Source: Wurfbainia villosa (taxonomy: Eukaryota; Streptophyta; Magnoliopsida; Zingiberales; Zingiberaceae). From it: a DNA stretch of 64,000 nt. A program made the translations under genes and the position numbers. Below, piece by piece: positions 34,696-46,832 of this stretch; within the stretch, counting starts at the first letter, position 1, and the number at the start of each line of letters is the position of its first letter. The notes under the pieces are model-generated. The model was not told where the DNA came from and ran no database searches. It saw only the letters and a program-made list of their open reading frames with translations. The stretch covers positions 58,780,621 through 58,844,620 of the forward strand of contig CM045993.1 in NCBI GenBank assembly GCA_025175895.1. The letters are read 5' to 3'.

Positions 34696-34799
34696 GGCTG
34701 CACACCCCTTGGCGAATTGGCTACTTTGCCCTATCCTTCCTCCTTTCCTTGGCTCGCCGAAGAGTTCTTCACAGGTTGTGACACGGATTAGGCTATTTG

Positions 34800-35783
34800 G
34801 GCCACTTGTGTCTCCAACATCCTGGTATGACTTGCAAGGCCATCAACGGTGGCCTTCAAGTCTCTCAGTGTTTCTTTAGACTTTTGATACTGGCGACGAA
34901 ATTCCTCATTGGCCTTAGTTTGGGTAGCGATGAAGTCCTCCATCATCTATTCCAATCTGGACTTCTGTGGGCGCTGCCCATTGCCCTGCTACTGCCCGTA
35001 TCCTCCGGATGGTTGGGGGTTTCCCGAGTTATTTTTGTAGGAGAAATTTGGGTGACTCCTCCATCCGGGATTGTAGGTATTAGAGTACGGGTTGTGGGGT
35101 CTTTGATCGTAGTCCCCAATCGCGTCACACTGCTCAATCTGCTCGTCTGCGGTCCCCTGCCCTACATAGTGGTCCTCACGATACGCTGTCGTTTCTTCTC
35201 CAAAGTCGATGGCCGCACATACAGATGAAGGATTCAAAGATTCAAACCGTCTTCTTAGCGTGTCCATCCTCGCCGAAAGGTGGTCCATGGAGTTGACAGT
35301 GTATCATTCTGCCGCAGGCGTGGGTTGACCACGTTCGGAGGCCCATTAATGGTGGTTTTGGGCCACCTCTTCGATAAGCTCTTTCGCCACCTCTATGGTC
35401 TTGTTCATTAAAGCTCCTCCTGCAGCAGAATCTAGGGACATCTTCATGGCGTAAGCGATCCCATTATAGAAAATGTTGATCGCCTTATCCCGTAGTGAAA
35501 ACGTGAACAGACTCAGGTAGATCGCGTCAGAAGGGACTCCGTTCAGTTTCATAGTTGAGCAGATTTCAAGAAAAGCCTCAAGATGCCAGTTTGGGTCTTC
35601 AGTTGTAGCTCCTCCGAATTGGTTATGCTAGACCATATGTATAAGTGTCGGCTTCAGCTCAAAGTTATTTGCCAAAATTGATGGTCCAGCTATGCTCGGC
35701 TTGAATCCTCTAGCACTAGGAGCTGCGTAGTCCCACAGAGGTCGGCTGCCCATGTTCACCTCGGATGCAGCTTGATCTTCCAT
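34800..35783 (-). pseudogene. gag: Element G gag, Ty3/gypsy ATHILA-type, internally deleted
   Basis: Minus strand from the ATG at 35783 (MEDQAASEVNMGSRPLWDYA). It contains NNFELKPTLIHMV, a stop where relatives have Gln, then EDPNWHLEAFLEICSTMKLN and FSLRDKA. The sequence then jumps to IFYNGIAYAMKMSLDSAAG, skipping the part that in H reads RAWLHSLP and onwards, an internal deletion. GGALMNKTIEVAKELIEEVA follows. The C-terminal part (35288-34989) reads ARMDTLRRRFESL and HNPYSNTYNPGWRSHPNFSY, typical of ATHILA gag. Frame breaks separate the pieces. Confidence 0.78.
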
Positions 35784-36123
35784 CTTTTGCTACGCTGCTC
35801 TCCGACGGTGAAAGGTTCGCTCAATATCTAAATTGATTGGAATTAGACCTTCCGATCCCAGTCTTCTAAGCATATGATGAACCAACACACAAAAGTAAGA
35901 GTGCTAACCTAATGCTAAAAGGAGAAAATAAATAAATCTAGCAAATAAAACCTAAGATGCAATAAGTAAATAGGAAACTATTATGAAAATAAAAACTAAA
36001 TCTAAATATGGAAAATAGAACTAAGAAGATAAGATAAACTAAAAGAAAAATAAAGCAAGAAAATAATCTAATCCTAAGTCCGATCCAATCTAACACCGTT
36101 CAATTTGATATCGAATCGACAGT

Positions 36124-36140
36124 CTCCGACAACGACGCCA
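36124..36140 (-). other. Primer binding site of element G (Asp-tRNA type)
   Basis: Minus strand TGGCGTCGTTGTCGGAG, close to the TGGCGCCGTTGCCGGGG site common in ATHILA/Tat elements and complementary to Asp tRNA. It lies six bases inside the LTR edge. Confidence 0.8.
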
Positions 36141-36146
36141 AAAACT

Positions 36147-37114
36147 TGATGCGCACGGACGCGTCCTCAAATTGCATGATGGATACCATCGTGGACTCAA
36201 AGTGCGCGCTCGCACTCAACGCCCACAAGTGCATGGATGTCGTCAAGTAATAAAGATTATCAATCCCACAGGGACTGAGATTCAAGTACCAATACACTAA
36301 GTGGTTGCGATTGTTCGGACGTGATCTCTAAGAGAGAGTCGGTTGGTGAGGACTATCGGTGGACACTACTCTGTGCAGTGTCACATGGAGGAGGAAAAGA
36401 GGGTGTCGGGGCCTTAAAAGGCGATCCTAGGACTTCGGTTTCACTTGTGTACCATATAACAATGTTGTGAATTGGCGTCGTCTAAACGTCTACCTACGGT
36501 TTTGGGGAAGGGACATCATACACTCTCCCGCAGAGCCGCCGCATTCACCGAGAGCTATCCTCGCCCAAAAGGACAGGATAGAGGGTACGAGGATGTCAAA
36601 TCATTCCTTGTGGTGGACCATTTTCGATTCCACCGCTCCCTTCTCCCCGCAGTTACGGGAGGTCAGGTTTACCCCTAGGTTCCTTGATCAAACCTCCTAA
36701 ATATAGATTGCGAGGGCTGTCACCACCTCGTATTGCCTAAGCACAGCGGAAAGAAAGCCAAATTCATGAAAGTATAATAGAGAACAACTACCAACTGTCA
36801 AATCAAACTTTTGGCCAGGATTTAATATGAACCAACATTGTATATGAACTCAAGCTACTCCCTAATCATAGAATCAAAAGTTCTACTCCACAAATATGAA
36901 GAAAGAATCACAAAACATATTTAAGTTCGAATACAATAGAGATAAAGCACAGAAATAGAGATATACAATGCATTGTGATCTTCTCTCCGGCGTTGTATTG
37001 CATGTTGTGGACCTTCAGCAGCGTTCCTCCTCCCCGCTGTGAGTTATCGAAGCTTTTTAAGGCTTCGGTGTGACATCCTAGCCATCGTGCCTCCTCCCTA
37101 GGGTTTGGGCGGAG
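36147..37114 (-). repeat. 5' LTR of element G, left part
   Basis: Corresponds to 29792-30757 of the partner LTR. It ends at the H insertion; the last five bases, CGGAG (37110-37114), are H's target duplication. Confidence 0.88.
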
Positions 37115-38592
37115 TGATGTGTGTAAATCATGCTATGTTTTCACTACTCCATATACATGCATTCTATCACATTTCATATCCTAAGCATGTATTTTATCAT
37201 GATTCAGTTAAAGTTTAGCATATTTTGGACGAAGAGACTGCTTTTGGGTGTTTTTGTGTTAACAGGGCGAAGAAACAGGCATATCAAAACAACACAGGCG
37301 TGTTAGAAATCAACACGCCCGTGTCATGAGAGCCAGCAGCCAACACGCCCTGGCTCACCGATTGACATGCCCGTGTCATGAGAGCCAGCAGCCGACACGC
37401 CCCAGTTCAGCTCCGACATGCCCTAGTTCAAAGATCGACACGCCTGTGTCAGGGTTCCAGCAGCCGACACGCCCCAGTTTAGCTTCGACACGCCCCGGTT
37501 CAAGCGCAACACGCTCGGTGGGAAATGCGCGACACGCCAGTGCCCTCATGTGGCACGGGCGTGTTGGCCTGATTCCAGATTCCTTTTACGCGAGCAATCG
37601 GGATCTTACGCCGAAATCTGTAGGAAATCTATTGCCTTAATTGAAGAGGAGGCCAAAGCTATAAAAGAGAAGATATTCTAACCCTAATGGGGAGGACGGC
37701 GGGTGGTCAGAGATCGACGACAAAGAAGACAAAGAGAAGGAGTCGGCAGAAGAAGGAGATGGCACCCAGTATCGTAATTTCTTTCTCTAGTAATTCTTGT
37801 CAGACTATGGAGTAGTATCCTGTAATCTTAGGATGGGGGAGTAGCCCTTGACGATTTATGACGGATGATATAATCTATACTACCTGAACTATTGTTTATT
37901 TTGATCTGGTTCTTTTGGATTCTAATTGATAAACCTAAGGAGCAAAGGGGAAGTACCTAACAGTGAACCCGAGTTCCCGAAAGCCAGAACCAACTAGGGA
38001 ATAACTCGTACTAGTAGCGGTAGTGTATCTACGAGGGCTTGCATGGGGTCTCGTGACAGTCCTCTTAGTGATTATGGTCCGTGTGCAAACCTACCGTGAA
38101 GAGGAAATTTGACTCTAGAGGAACTCTCATGAACTTAATGGATCTATCAAATCCAGCTTTTACCAAGTAACGGAGGTAAGACATAGGAGGTTTTGGGGTC
38201 TTGTGACAGTCCTCTTAGGCGATTATGATCCCCTATGCTCGAACACCGTGATGTAAATTGAGTTTGATAGGTACAGCTTAACGAGACCTCGAAGGGGCCG
38301 TTGATTTACCTTAGGATAGGTTCCATTAAAACAACTCTAATAAGGTTAGGAAAGAATTAAATCACCTTATAAATCGTCGACGTGGTGAAACTCATATCCT
38401 GAGATTCTCCTCAACTCTTGACTTTTAGCTCGTTCTTCTCATTCATTGTTATTGACTCGCTTCTTTGCTTTAACCATAAATTGATTTACTAGATAACTTG
38501 GTATCACTATCATTCTAATTGTTCCAATCCTCGTGGGATCGATATTTTTATTACTTGACGACAACGTGCACTTTGCGGAAAATAACACATCA
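37115..38592 (+). repeat. 5' LTR of element H
   Basis: 1478 bp, TGATGTGTGTAAATCATG to ...AATAACACATCA. ACACGCC..GTGTC-type inverted words are repeated about ten times at 37285-37565, upstream of TATAAAAGAG at 37660-37669. Near its end it has GTGGGATCGATA...TTACTTGACGAC, shared with the G LTR. Confidence 0.95.
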
Positions 38593-38598
38593 AGTTTT

Positions 38599-38617
38599 TG
38601 GCGTCGTTGTGGGATTG
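38599..38617 (+). other. Primer binding site of element H (Asp-tRNA type)
   Basis: TGGCGTCGTTGTGGGATTG, six bases after the LTR; a diverged Asp-tRNA primer site as in ATHILA/Tat elements. Confidence 0.8.
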
Positions 38618-38853
38618 GCACTCAATATTGAATTGAGCATGATTTAGTTAATCTAGATTTACATTCAATTCTATTACAATATTGATTGTTCCTATTTTTC
38701 TTCTTTTGTATCTATTCAATTCTTGTTTTGGGAGCCTCTCTTGTTGTTGCATGCACTTAATAGGAAATTCTCGATATTGATCCTGAGATAGAGAGAACTT
38801 TCCTTGCTAGAAGACGATTTCAGCAAACTCAGGAAAACAATCTGACCTCCGAC

Positions 38854-40370
38854 ATGGCTGATCAGAATGAGAATAAACCTCTAAGAGATTATGCAGCACC
38901 TAGTACAAGGGGATTGAGATCGAGTATTAGAAGACCCAATATTGAATTGAACAATTTTGAATTAAAACCCGCTCTACTATCCATGGTCCAACAAAGATCA
39001 ATTCGAGGAGCACTCATTGAAGATCCAAATCTACACTTGGAAGTAATTTTGGAATTTTATAAACTTTAAAACTGAATGGAGCCTCAAATGATGCTATTAG
39101 ATCAAGGCTTGTTTCTTTTCTCATTATGGACAAAGCTAGAGCTTGGCTACACTCTCTTCCAAATAGATTGTATAACTACTCGATCACCGAGCAAAGATTC
39201 TTAGACAAGTATTTTCCACCCAAAGAAAATCGCAAGTCTTCGTTATCAAATCACGAATTTTGCGCAAAAGGATGGAGAAACATTATTTGAAGCCTGGGAC
39301 AGATTTAAGGGATTACTACAGCAATGCCCTCATCATGGGCTGGAGAAGTGGCTCATTGTTCATACTTTCTACAATGGAATCTCGTATGCTACTAAAGTTT
39401 CTCTTGATTCTCACGCAGAGGAGCTCTTATGAACAAAACATTGGATGAAGCTTTTGAGATCATCGAGAATGTGGCAATGAATTCTCACCAATGGGCTACA
39501 GAACGAGGATATCAAACTAAAATGCCAGGTAAGTTTGAGGTAAGTACCATTGATCTACTCAGTGCAAAAGTCGATGCGTTAACTCAAAAGCTCGAACATT
39601 TTAATGTATCAGCTGTAAACTCATCTAATGTCACTTAAGTAGATATGTGGTGTAACAGACATGCAAAGAATGAATTGCCAATCCTACATGCACCATCCAA
39701 GGAGCCGATCGAGCAAGTAGATCGCTAAATAATTTTAATCGAAGCCTAATGGTGGCAACCCTTACTCAACACGCATAATCCGGTTGGAGGAATCATCCCA
39801 ACTTTTCGTATAGAGCCACCAAAATTCTTCTGACGAGCAGTTTTGGAGCACCTTCGATTTCACCAGACCCAAGTCGAGCTTAGAAAGATGATGGAAAATT
39901 TTATTACGTGTCGTGGAAGATAAATGATGAATTTCGACAAAGATATTGTAGAATCAAATCGCAACATCAAAATAATACCGAGGCAATCAAGCAATTGGGA
40001 AGCAAGGTTGATAATTTGACTAATCACAATAGAATGCTGGAAAATCAAATTTCCCAAATTGCATTTCAAAGATCAAGGACACCGCGATTTCCTAGAAATT
40101 CGTATAAACCCAAATTGAGCATTGTAATTCCATAAGTTTGAGAAGTGGAAGGATTTTAGAAGGAGATAGAACTCAACAAGCGGCCCCTGTGCTAAATGAC
40201 ACGAGCGTGCCAGAGTTGGAAGAAGACAGCACGCCTGGGCTGAATAGAAAAGGAAGCCGACACGCCCTGACCCAGGGCGTGTTGTTCAACACGCCTGAGA
40301 CACACGAGCGCGTGTCAGCCGACACACCCGTGTCGGGTAACTCCAAAGAACAAGACGCCCGGCTTGTATA
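38854..40370 (+). pseudogene. gag: Element H gag, Ty3/gypsy ATHILA-type
   Basis: Starts MADQNENKPLRDYAAPS and keeps NNFELKPALLSMVQQ and EDPNLHLEVILEF before the first break at 39069. Later pieces in other frames read MDKARAWLHSLPNRLYNYS, FFYNG-like remnants, RRGALMNKTLDEAFEIIENV and LLSAKVDALTQKLEHFN (39429-39638). A short coiled-coil piece NTEAIKQLGSKVDNLTNHNR (39908-40135) and a Pro/Glu-rich linker follow. At least four frame breaks are visible. The linker 40180-40340 contains ACACGCC/GTGTC-type words resembling those in its own LTR. Confidence 0.8.
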
Positions 40371-41050
40371 GGGAACCAAGAACATATAAGCCCCCTATCC
40401 CGTTCCCTCAAAGGCTGATTAAGGAAAAATTGGATGAACAATTTGGTAAGTTCCTTGAGGTAATTAGGAAGCTATATATCAATATACCTTTTACAGAAGC
40501 TCTTCAACAAATGCCCACATACTCCAAGTTCTTGAAGGACATCTTAACAAATAAAAGAAAAGTCGAGGAGCACGTAACAGTGGCTCTTACAGAGGAGTGC
40601 AGCGCTTTAATTAAGAACATGGTACCTCCCAAACTAAATGATCCAGGTAGCTTTTCTATCCCTTGCATAATTAATGACTCAAATTTTGATAAGGCTTTTT
40701 GCGATTTGGGCGCCAGTGTAAATCTGATACCTCTTTCCATATGCAAGAAATTGGATTTGGGAGAAATGAAACTAACTACTATGGCCTTACAGTTAGCTGA
40801 TCGCTCCATTAGATATCCTTTGGGAATCTTAGAAGATGTACCAGTGCAGGTGGGAAATTTTATTATTCCTGCGGATTTTGTAGTGCTTGACATGGATGAA
40901 GACCCATGCATTCCACTCATTTTGGGGAGACCTTTCTTAGCTACTGCAGGAGCAATGATAGATGTCAAGAACCACAAACTCTCACTTGCATTTGGAAACG
41001 ACAAAATTGAATTTGACCTTTCAAAAGCTGTTAAACAACCTTCTGTTTTT
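40364..41050 (+). pseudogene. Element H aspartic protease region
   Basis: First part of a 404-aa open frame. After a linker, the retropepsin-like domain has DKAFCDLGASVNLIPLSICK with the catalytic Asp at residue 114 (40703-40705). VGNFIIPADFVVLDM and the conserved LGRPFLATAGAMIDV follow. This domain itself is unbroken, but it is joined to a frameshifted RT and so is marked as part of a broken polyprotein. Confidence 0.85.
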
Positions 41051-41379
41051 GATGTTTGTTGTAGGATTGACAGTTTCCAGTCAATAGCACTAGAAGGAGC
41101 ACCAGAACAAACTCATCTTAATAAGCTCGGAGGGGATTTTGAGGATAAAGAGCTGGAGATTTGCGACCCCAACCTCACACCACAGGTAGAACTTAAGCCT
41201 CTTCCATCCACACTCAGGTATGAATTCCTTGGCGAAAACTCTACTTATCCTGTGATCATTAATGCTAATCTGAGCAATGCAGAGACCGAAAAATCGATTG
41301 AGGTATTGAAAACACATAAGAATGTCATTGGATACAAGATTGATGATATTAGGGGAATTAGTCCATCAGTTTGCATGCA

Positions 41380-42720
41380 CAGAATTCTACTAGAAGACAA
41401 TTTTAAAACCTCTATAGAGCATCAAAGAAGGCTAAACCCAGCTATGAAAGAGATAGTCAAGAAAGAGGTCATGAAATTGCTAGATGCAGGAATTATCTAT
41501 CCAATATCCGATAGCGAATGGGTAAGTCCAGTCCATGTCGTGCCAAAGAAATGGGGTAAAATGCTACGAATGAGTTAATCCCCACTAGAACTGTTACGGG
41601 ATGGAGAATGTGTATTGATTATAGGAAATTGAATAAGGAAACTAGAAAGGACCACTTCCCCATCCCATTTATTGACCAAATGCTTGACCGATTGGAAAAA
41701 CACTCGCATTTCTGTTACTTAGATGGATACTCCGGTTTCTATCAAATCCCTATTTACCCTAATGACCAAGAGAAAACAACTTTCACCTGCCCATATGCTA
41801 CTTTTGCTTTCAGAAGAATGCCTTTTGGACTATGCAATGCACCGACCACATTTCAGAGGTGTATGACTTCAATTTTTTCTAACATGATCGAGAATATAAT
41901 GGAAGTGTTCATGGATGATTTTTCTGTATATGGTGCAGATTTTGATATGTGTTTATCTAATTTGGTGAAGGTCTTGCAGAGATGCGAGGAAATGAATTTA
42001 ATGCTTAACTGGGAGAAGTGCCACTTCATGGTGCGAGAAGGCATAGTACTTGGGCACCTAGTCTCACACCGTGGTATCGAGGTGGACATTGCTAAAACTG
42101 AAGTGATCAAGAAGTTGCCTCCTCCAACTGATGTCAGGGGAGTGCGTAGTTTCCTAGGACATGCAGGGTTCTCTGAACAGTTCATCAAAGACTTCTCAAA
42201 AATTTCAAAACCATTAACTAATTTGCTTGCTAAAGATGCTGTGTTTCACTTTGATAATCCTTGTCTTGATGCATTTTCCAGGTTAAAGGAAGCATTAACA
42301 ACCGCCCCAATAATGCAACCTCCAGATTGGAGTCTCCCTTTTGAAATTATGTGTGATGCCAGTGATTTTGCTGTGGGAGCAGTGTTAGGACAAAGGAAGG
42401 ATCGCAAGGTGTATGCAATCTACTACGCCAGTAAAACATTGGATGAAGCACAAATGAATTATGCTACCACAGAGAAGGAACTCTTGGCTATAGTATTTGC
42501 TTTCGAGAAGTTCAGATCTTATATCATAGGGACCAAGGTGATAGTTTACACAGATCATGTAGCCATAAGATATTTACTGAGTAAAAAGGAATCTAAGCCA
42601 AGACTTATCCGGTGGATACTTCTCCTACAAGAGTTTGACTTAGAAATTCGAGACAAGCAAGGAACGAAGAACGTAGTTGCAGACCATCTATCAAGGCTTC
42701 ATCTAGAACCAAATGTGGGA
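41380..42720 (+). pseudogene. Element H reverse transcriptase and RNase H
   Basis: RT begins with HRILLEDNFKTSIEHQRRLN and KKEVMKLLDAGIIYPISDSE in the protease frame. A frameshift at about 41560 moves it to the frame of 41608. There it reads MCIDYRKLNKETRKDHFPIP, LDGYSGFYQIPI, MPFGLCNAPTTFQRCM and the active site VFMDDFSVYG (FMDD at 41908-41919). RNase H follows: MCDASDFAVGAVLGQ (Asp at 42355), ATTEKELLAIVFAFEKF, VYTDHVAIRYLL and ADHLSRLH. Motif spacing is normal for the Ty3/gypsy family. One frameshift prevents a continuous polyprotein. Confidence 0.93.
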
Positions 42721-42799
42721 AGAGCCGATGATCTTGCTATAAATGACTTCTTTCCGGATGAGCAGTTACTAGCAGTTAGAACAATCAAAGCTCGTGGTA

Positions 42800-44085
42800 T
42801 CGATTTTGCCAACTACCTAGCTTGCGGGATAATACCTTCTCACATGAGTTATCATCAGAGGAAGAAGTTCCTTTCGGATGTAAAGCATTATGTGTGGGAC
42901 GAACCATTCCTGTTCAAGCAAGGGGCGGATGCGATATATCGAAGATGCGTATCCGAAGAAGAGATTGAGGATATATTGTATCACTGTCATTCTTCTGCAT
43001 ATGGAGGTCACACGAGCACAGAGCATAAGATCTGCGGCAAAGGTTTTGCAAGCGAGATTTTATTGGCCTCATATTTTTAGAGACTCTCGGAATTATGTGA
43101 CGACTTGTGACTCACACAAAGGACCGGAACATATCAAGGAGACATGAGATGCCTCAAAATTCGATATTGGAAGTCGAATTGTTCGACGTCTGGGAATTGA
43201 CTATATGGGACCCTTCCTACTTCCTATAAAAATACCTATATCGTAGCGGTGGACTATGTGTCTAAATGGGTTGAGGCTCTACCATCCCCCTCTTGTGATG
43301 CAAAAACAGTCATTAAGCTCTTTAAGAGTATAATATTTCTAAGATTTGGAATACCGAGAGCAGTAATAAGTGATGGAGGCTCACACTTTATCGAAAGACA
43401 ATTCGAAAGTCTTCTCAAGAAGTATGGAGTAACCCATAAACTAGCCTCACCCTATCATCCACAAACGAGTGGGCAAGTAGAAGTTTCGAATAGGGAAATC
43501 AAGACTATCTTGGAGAAAACAGTATCAAGATCAAGGAAGGATTGGTCTTTAAGACTTGATGATGCTCTATGGGTCTATCGAACTGCCTACAAGACACCCA
43601 TTGGAATGACTCCGTTTCGATTAGTTTATGGAAAACCATGTCATCTTCCAGTTGAAATAGAGCACAGGGAATATTGGGCAATTAAATGGCTAAATTTTAA
43701 CCTGAAGAAAGCCGGAGAGAAAAGAAAACTGTAGCTAAATGAACTTGAAGAACTACGCCTTGATGCTTATGAACATGCAAGGTCTTACAAGGAGAAAACG
43801 AAGAGGTGGCATGACAAGAACATCATGCGCAGAGAATTCCATCAAGGAGACTTGGTATTACTATTTAACTCCAGATTGAAACTCTTTCCTGGGAAGCTGA
43901 AATCCAGATGGTCGGGGCCATATCGAGTTGAAAAGGTTTATCCTCATGGAGCTATTGATATATCTAGTGAATCTACGGGAATTTTCAAAGTAAATGGTCA
44001 AAGACTTAAGAGATACTTCGCAAATAATTCTGTTGAGCATTATGAGGAGAGGCAGAGCATACTCCTCGAGCCATATCCCCAAAAC
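42800..44085 (+). pseudogene. Element H integrase
   Basis: The N-terminal zinc domain has HCHSSAYGGH, then a frameshift near 43035 into ARFYWPHIFRDSRNYVTTCD. The second Cys of the CxxC pair appears lost (CDSHKG). The core has Asp in GIDYMGPF (43199-43201), Asp in ISDGGSHF (43372-43374) and Glu in GQVEVSNREIK (43480-43482). The last two are separated by 35 residues, the DD35E spacing. A further frameshift lies between the first Asp and the rest, and an in-frame TAG at 43732-43734 follows EKRKL. The C-terminal part has RRWHDK-like, FHQGDLVLLFNSRLKLFPGK and the GPY-type module RWSGPYRVEKVYPHGAIDI, ending at 44088. Confidence 0.92.
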
Positions 44086-44113
44086 TAGGGGATAACTGAG
44101 GGGTCAAGCTAAC

Positions 44114-44147
44114 GACCTTAAACAAGCGCTTCTTGGGAGGCAACCCA
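44114..44147 (+). other. Conserved pol/ATHILA-ORF junction motif in H
   Basis: GACCTTAAAC then AAGCGCTTCTTGGGAGGCAA just after integrase. Nearly identical to G 34077-34110 on the minus strand. Confidence 0.75.
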
Positions 44148-44619
44148 TGCTATTTTCATTTTTTTCAGTCATTTTATTTTATTTTATTTTATTCTTTATT
44201 CTATTTTTATTTTTTTCAGGTTTTTAGGATACGTGCCACTGCGTGTTGTTGACCGACGACTGTGTCTTAGAACGACACAGGCGTGTTGTTGGTACCCAAA
44301 GACAACACAGGCAGAGCGTGCTGACTAGCACGCCCGTGTCACACACTTCTCAACCTAGGCACGCCTGGGCCAGACTGCGGCACGCCTGGGCTGGACTGCG
44401 GCACGCCTGGGGAGCAATGGAGCACGCCTATGTAGCGCTTAAACGGGTCGGGTATTTACGTATGAGGATGCCCGACACGCCTATGCTGCCGATAGCCCTC
44501 TAAAGCTGACCCGAGCACGCCCTAATTTTCCACTCGCGATCCAAGGTTGAAGCAGCCGCCGTCGGTCTCTCTCTCAAGCAGCCGTTGAGCTAACCTGCTG
44601 TCTCTCCATCGCCAACGCC

Positions 44620-46023
44620 ATGAGCAAGCGCGTGAAAACTAGAGGAGGAGCTTCTTCCTCTTCGGCAAGGGACAAGGGGAAAAGAAAAGCTCAGGATTTG
44701 GGTAACGAACCTCCTCCGACCTCTAGCCATCCATATGGAATTGTTTTTAGAGATGATGTTATGAAGACTAAATTCAGTAAGCTTGAAAAAAGGAAGTTAG
44801 TATCTACAAGAACTATAGACTTCTACACGTTGACCACCCTAGGGTTAAGAGATGACATAACTTGGTTAACTAATAGGATAGGATGGACCGAGTTTATCAC
44901 GCACCATCATCTTACTTACCCGAGCATCACTCTTGAATTCCTTAGCTCCCTGTCTGCTGAAATACTGCAAGGAAAGGATTGTGAGGAAGGAAAAATAAAA
45001 TTTAGATTAATGAACCATGAGTTTACCCTTTCTTTAAGTGATTTTAATACGATATTTGATTTTCCTAGTGGAGGGGAGAGGCAAATTCATAGACATTTTA
45101 TTGACCATTAATTTTGGAGATTAATTTCTGATGACCCTCACCCCTATGATGCATCTAGGTCCAAATCATTTAACATCCCTAATCCTACTTTTCGTTATCT
45201 CCTTAGATTCATGGCTAATACAATCTCGGGAAGATATGATAGTGCAGGGGTGGCTAGGCAGAGTGAGTTACAATTTTTATGGGCCATGTTAAATGAAGTT
45301 AATATTGATTCTGGAGCCCATATGGTTAGACATCTAGTTAAGGTTAGTAATAGCCCATCCGGAGTCATAGTCATAGGTGGTATTATCACTAGGATTGCCG
45401 TAGCCTTAGGATGTGATTTAGATGACCTTGAATATTGTCCTACTAGCCCTAGATTGGATTTGGATGCTTGTATAAATATGAAGATGATTGAGGCATGTGA
45501 CGAGGGATATCGTTTGTTGTTAAGAAATGGAATTAAAATCCCTCTTTCGAACCCTGAGCAGATAACTGTACGTAATTCATCCAATTGGTTTTTTAGAGAT
45601 GTCCAGGAACCCTTTCCTACCCCCACTACCCATGCTCCATCACCCCCTCCTAGGGAGCCATCTCACATAACCCCTGAGCCATCACATTCGACTCCTGAAC
45701 CCCCACGGTTTCCTACTGACAATGTTTACTGCGGTACTCTTCTTTTGATTTTTGAGTTCCGATCATCATTCGAAGCTTTCAGGGTCGAACATACCTCGCA
45801 CATAGGTATGTGGGATCGGTATGCCCAAGCTACGGAGGAGCACCATCGTATAGTGACACAACATTTGGATAGGGGCGGTGATTTTTCTGAGAGAGGTGAT
45901 GAGTTTTCCTCTTTGAGTCGCCCGGAGAGAGATGATGATAGATTTAGAAGTCAGGAATTTTACGGGAAGCGGCGGCGTAGGTGGGCAGAGGAGGATGCTA
46001 GTAGTGAAGACGATGACCATTGA
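44620..46023 (+). pseudogene. Element H ATHILA ORF (ORF1-type) with one stop
   Basis: An ATHILA-group ORF between pol and the 3' LTR. It starts MSKRVKTRGGASSSSARDKG, a basic Ser-rich leader. Then come STRTIDFYTLTTLGLRDDIT, HHLTYPSITLEFLSSLSAEI, FRLMNHEFTLSLSDFNTIFD and FPSGGERQIHRHFIDH, ended by TAA at 45109-45111. The same frame continues with FRYLLRFMANTISGRYDSAG, GAHMVRHLVKVSN and SPRLDLDACINMKMIEA. A Pro/Ser/Thr-rich stretch (PSPPPREPSHITPEPSHSTP) and a charged tail follow, to 46023. So it is one 467-codon gene with a single in-frame stop. No signal peptide or membrane segment is evident, which weighs against a classical envelope role. Confidence 0.85.
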
Positions 46024-46817
46024 CCACCTTGAACTATTTTGTGAGTTTCGATGCACATCCTTTATTGTTTGTTTTATCTCTACTTAGATTTTTAGTTTGG
46101 TTACTGCCATCTTGTTGCATCTTTTCATATATCATAACAGTGCATTTTTTTTATATATATCATCTAGCGTAATACAACTGAACATTGGTCGGATCATGAT
46201 ATTCCTTTTTGCCTATTTGATAAGAACCCTATTTCACTTCTAACACGGTCTATAGGTCTGAGGTATCCAAAGAAAAGATTTAAATCCCCCATATCGGACG
46301 AGTACTCGATTTTCCATTGGAGACTTACTTGCGCAACTTGGTTACTGGAGAAACACTTTCACTAGAAGTATGTTAAAAAAAAAAAAATCACTGGAATTGT
46401 TTTCAAGCACCGCTTTGAGACCAAGTAGTTACTGGGGAAACACCTAAAAGGTGCCCCTTTGAGACCAACTAGTTACTGGGGAAATGCTCTCTATAATTCC
46501 TTTCCTTCTCTCTTCTTAGAAAGTGCTCCTTTGAGACCTTTTGATGATAGGTAAGAATGATCCATGCATTAAGGCAGGTAAGTGCCTCTATGCCGGAAAT
46601 AAGAATGTTCTACGATAGAGGGGATGTCAAGTCCAGATTGGTGTCCAATGACTTTAGTCCACCTTTTCACGTGCACTATATAGGAATCTTTCAAACTTGG
46701 CAACTAGGAATGATTTGAAAAGATTAAGATCAGATTGTATACCTCTGGATGGTGTCTAGCGTTTCCACAATTAAGTTGTCTTTTGGGTTTTCTTTGCTTG
46801 AGGACAAGCAAAAGTTT
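46024..46817 (+). other. Element H 3' non-coding region
   Basis: Carries three imperfect copies of GTTACTGGGGAAAC with nearby CTTTGAGACC words (46341, 46428, 46472), shared with element G. Confidence 0.8.
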
Positions 46818-46829
46818 AGGACTAGGGGA
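46818..46829 (+). other. Polypurine tract of element H
   Basis: AGGACTAGGGGA, three bases before the 3' LTR, after GGACAAGCAAAAGTTT. The same layout in G reads CAAAG...AAGTCTGGGGGAAG. Confidence 0.7.
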
Positions 46830-46832
46830 TTT

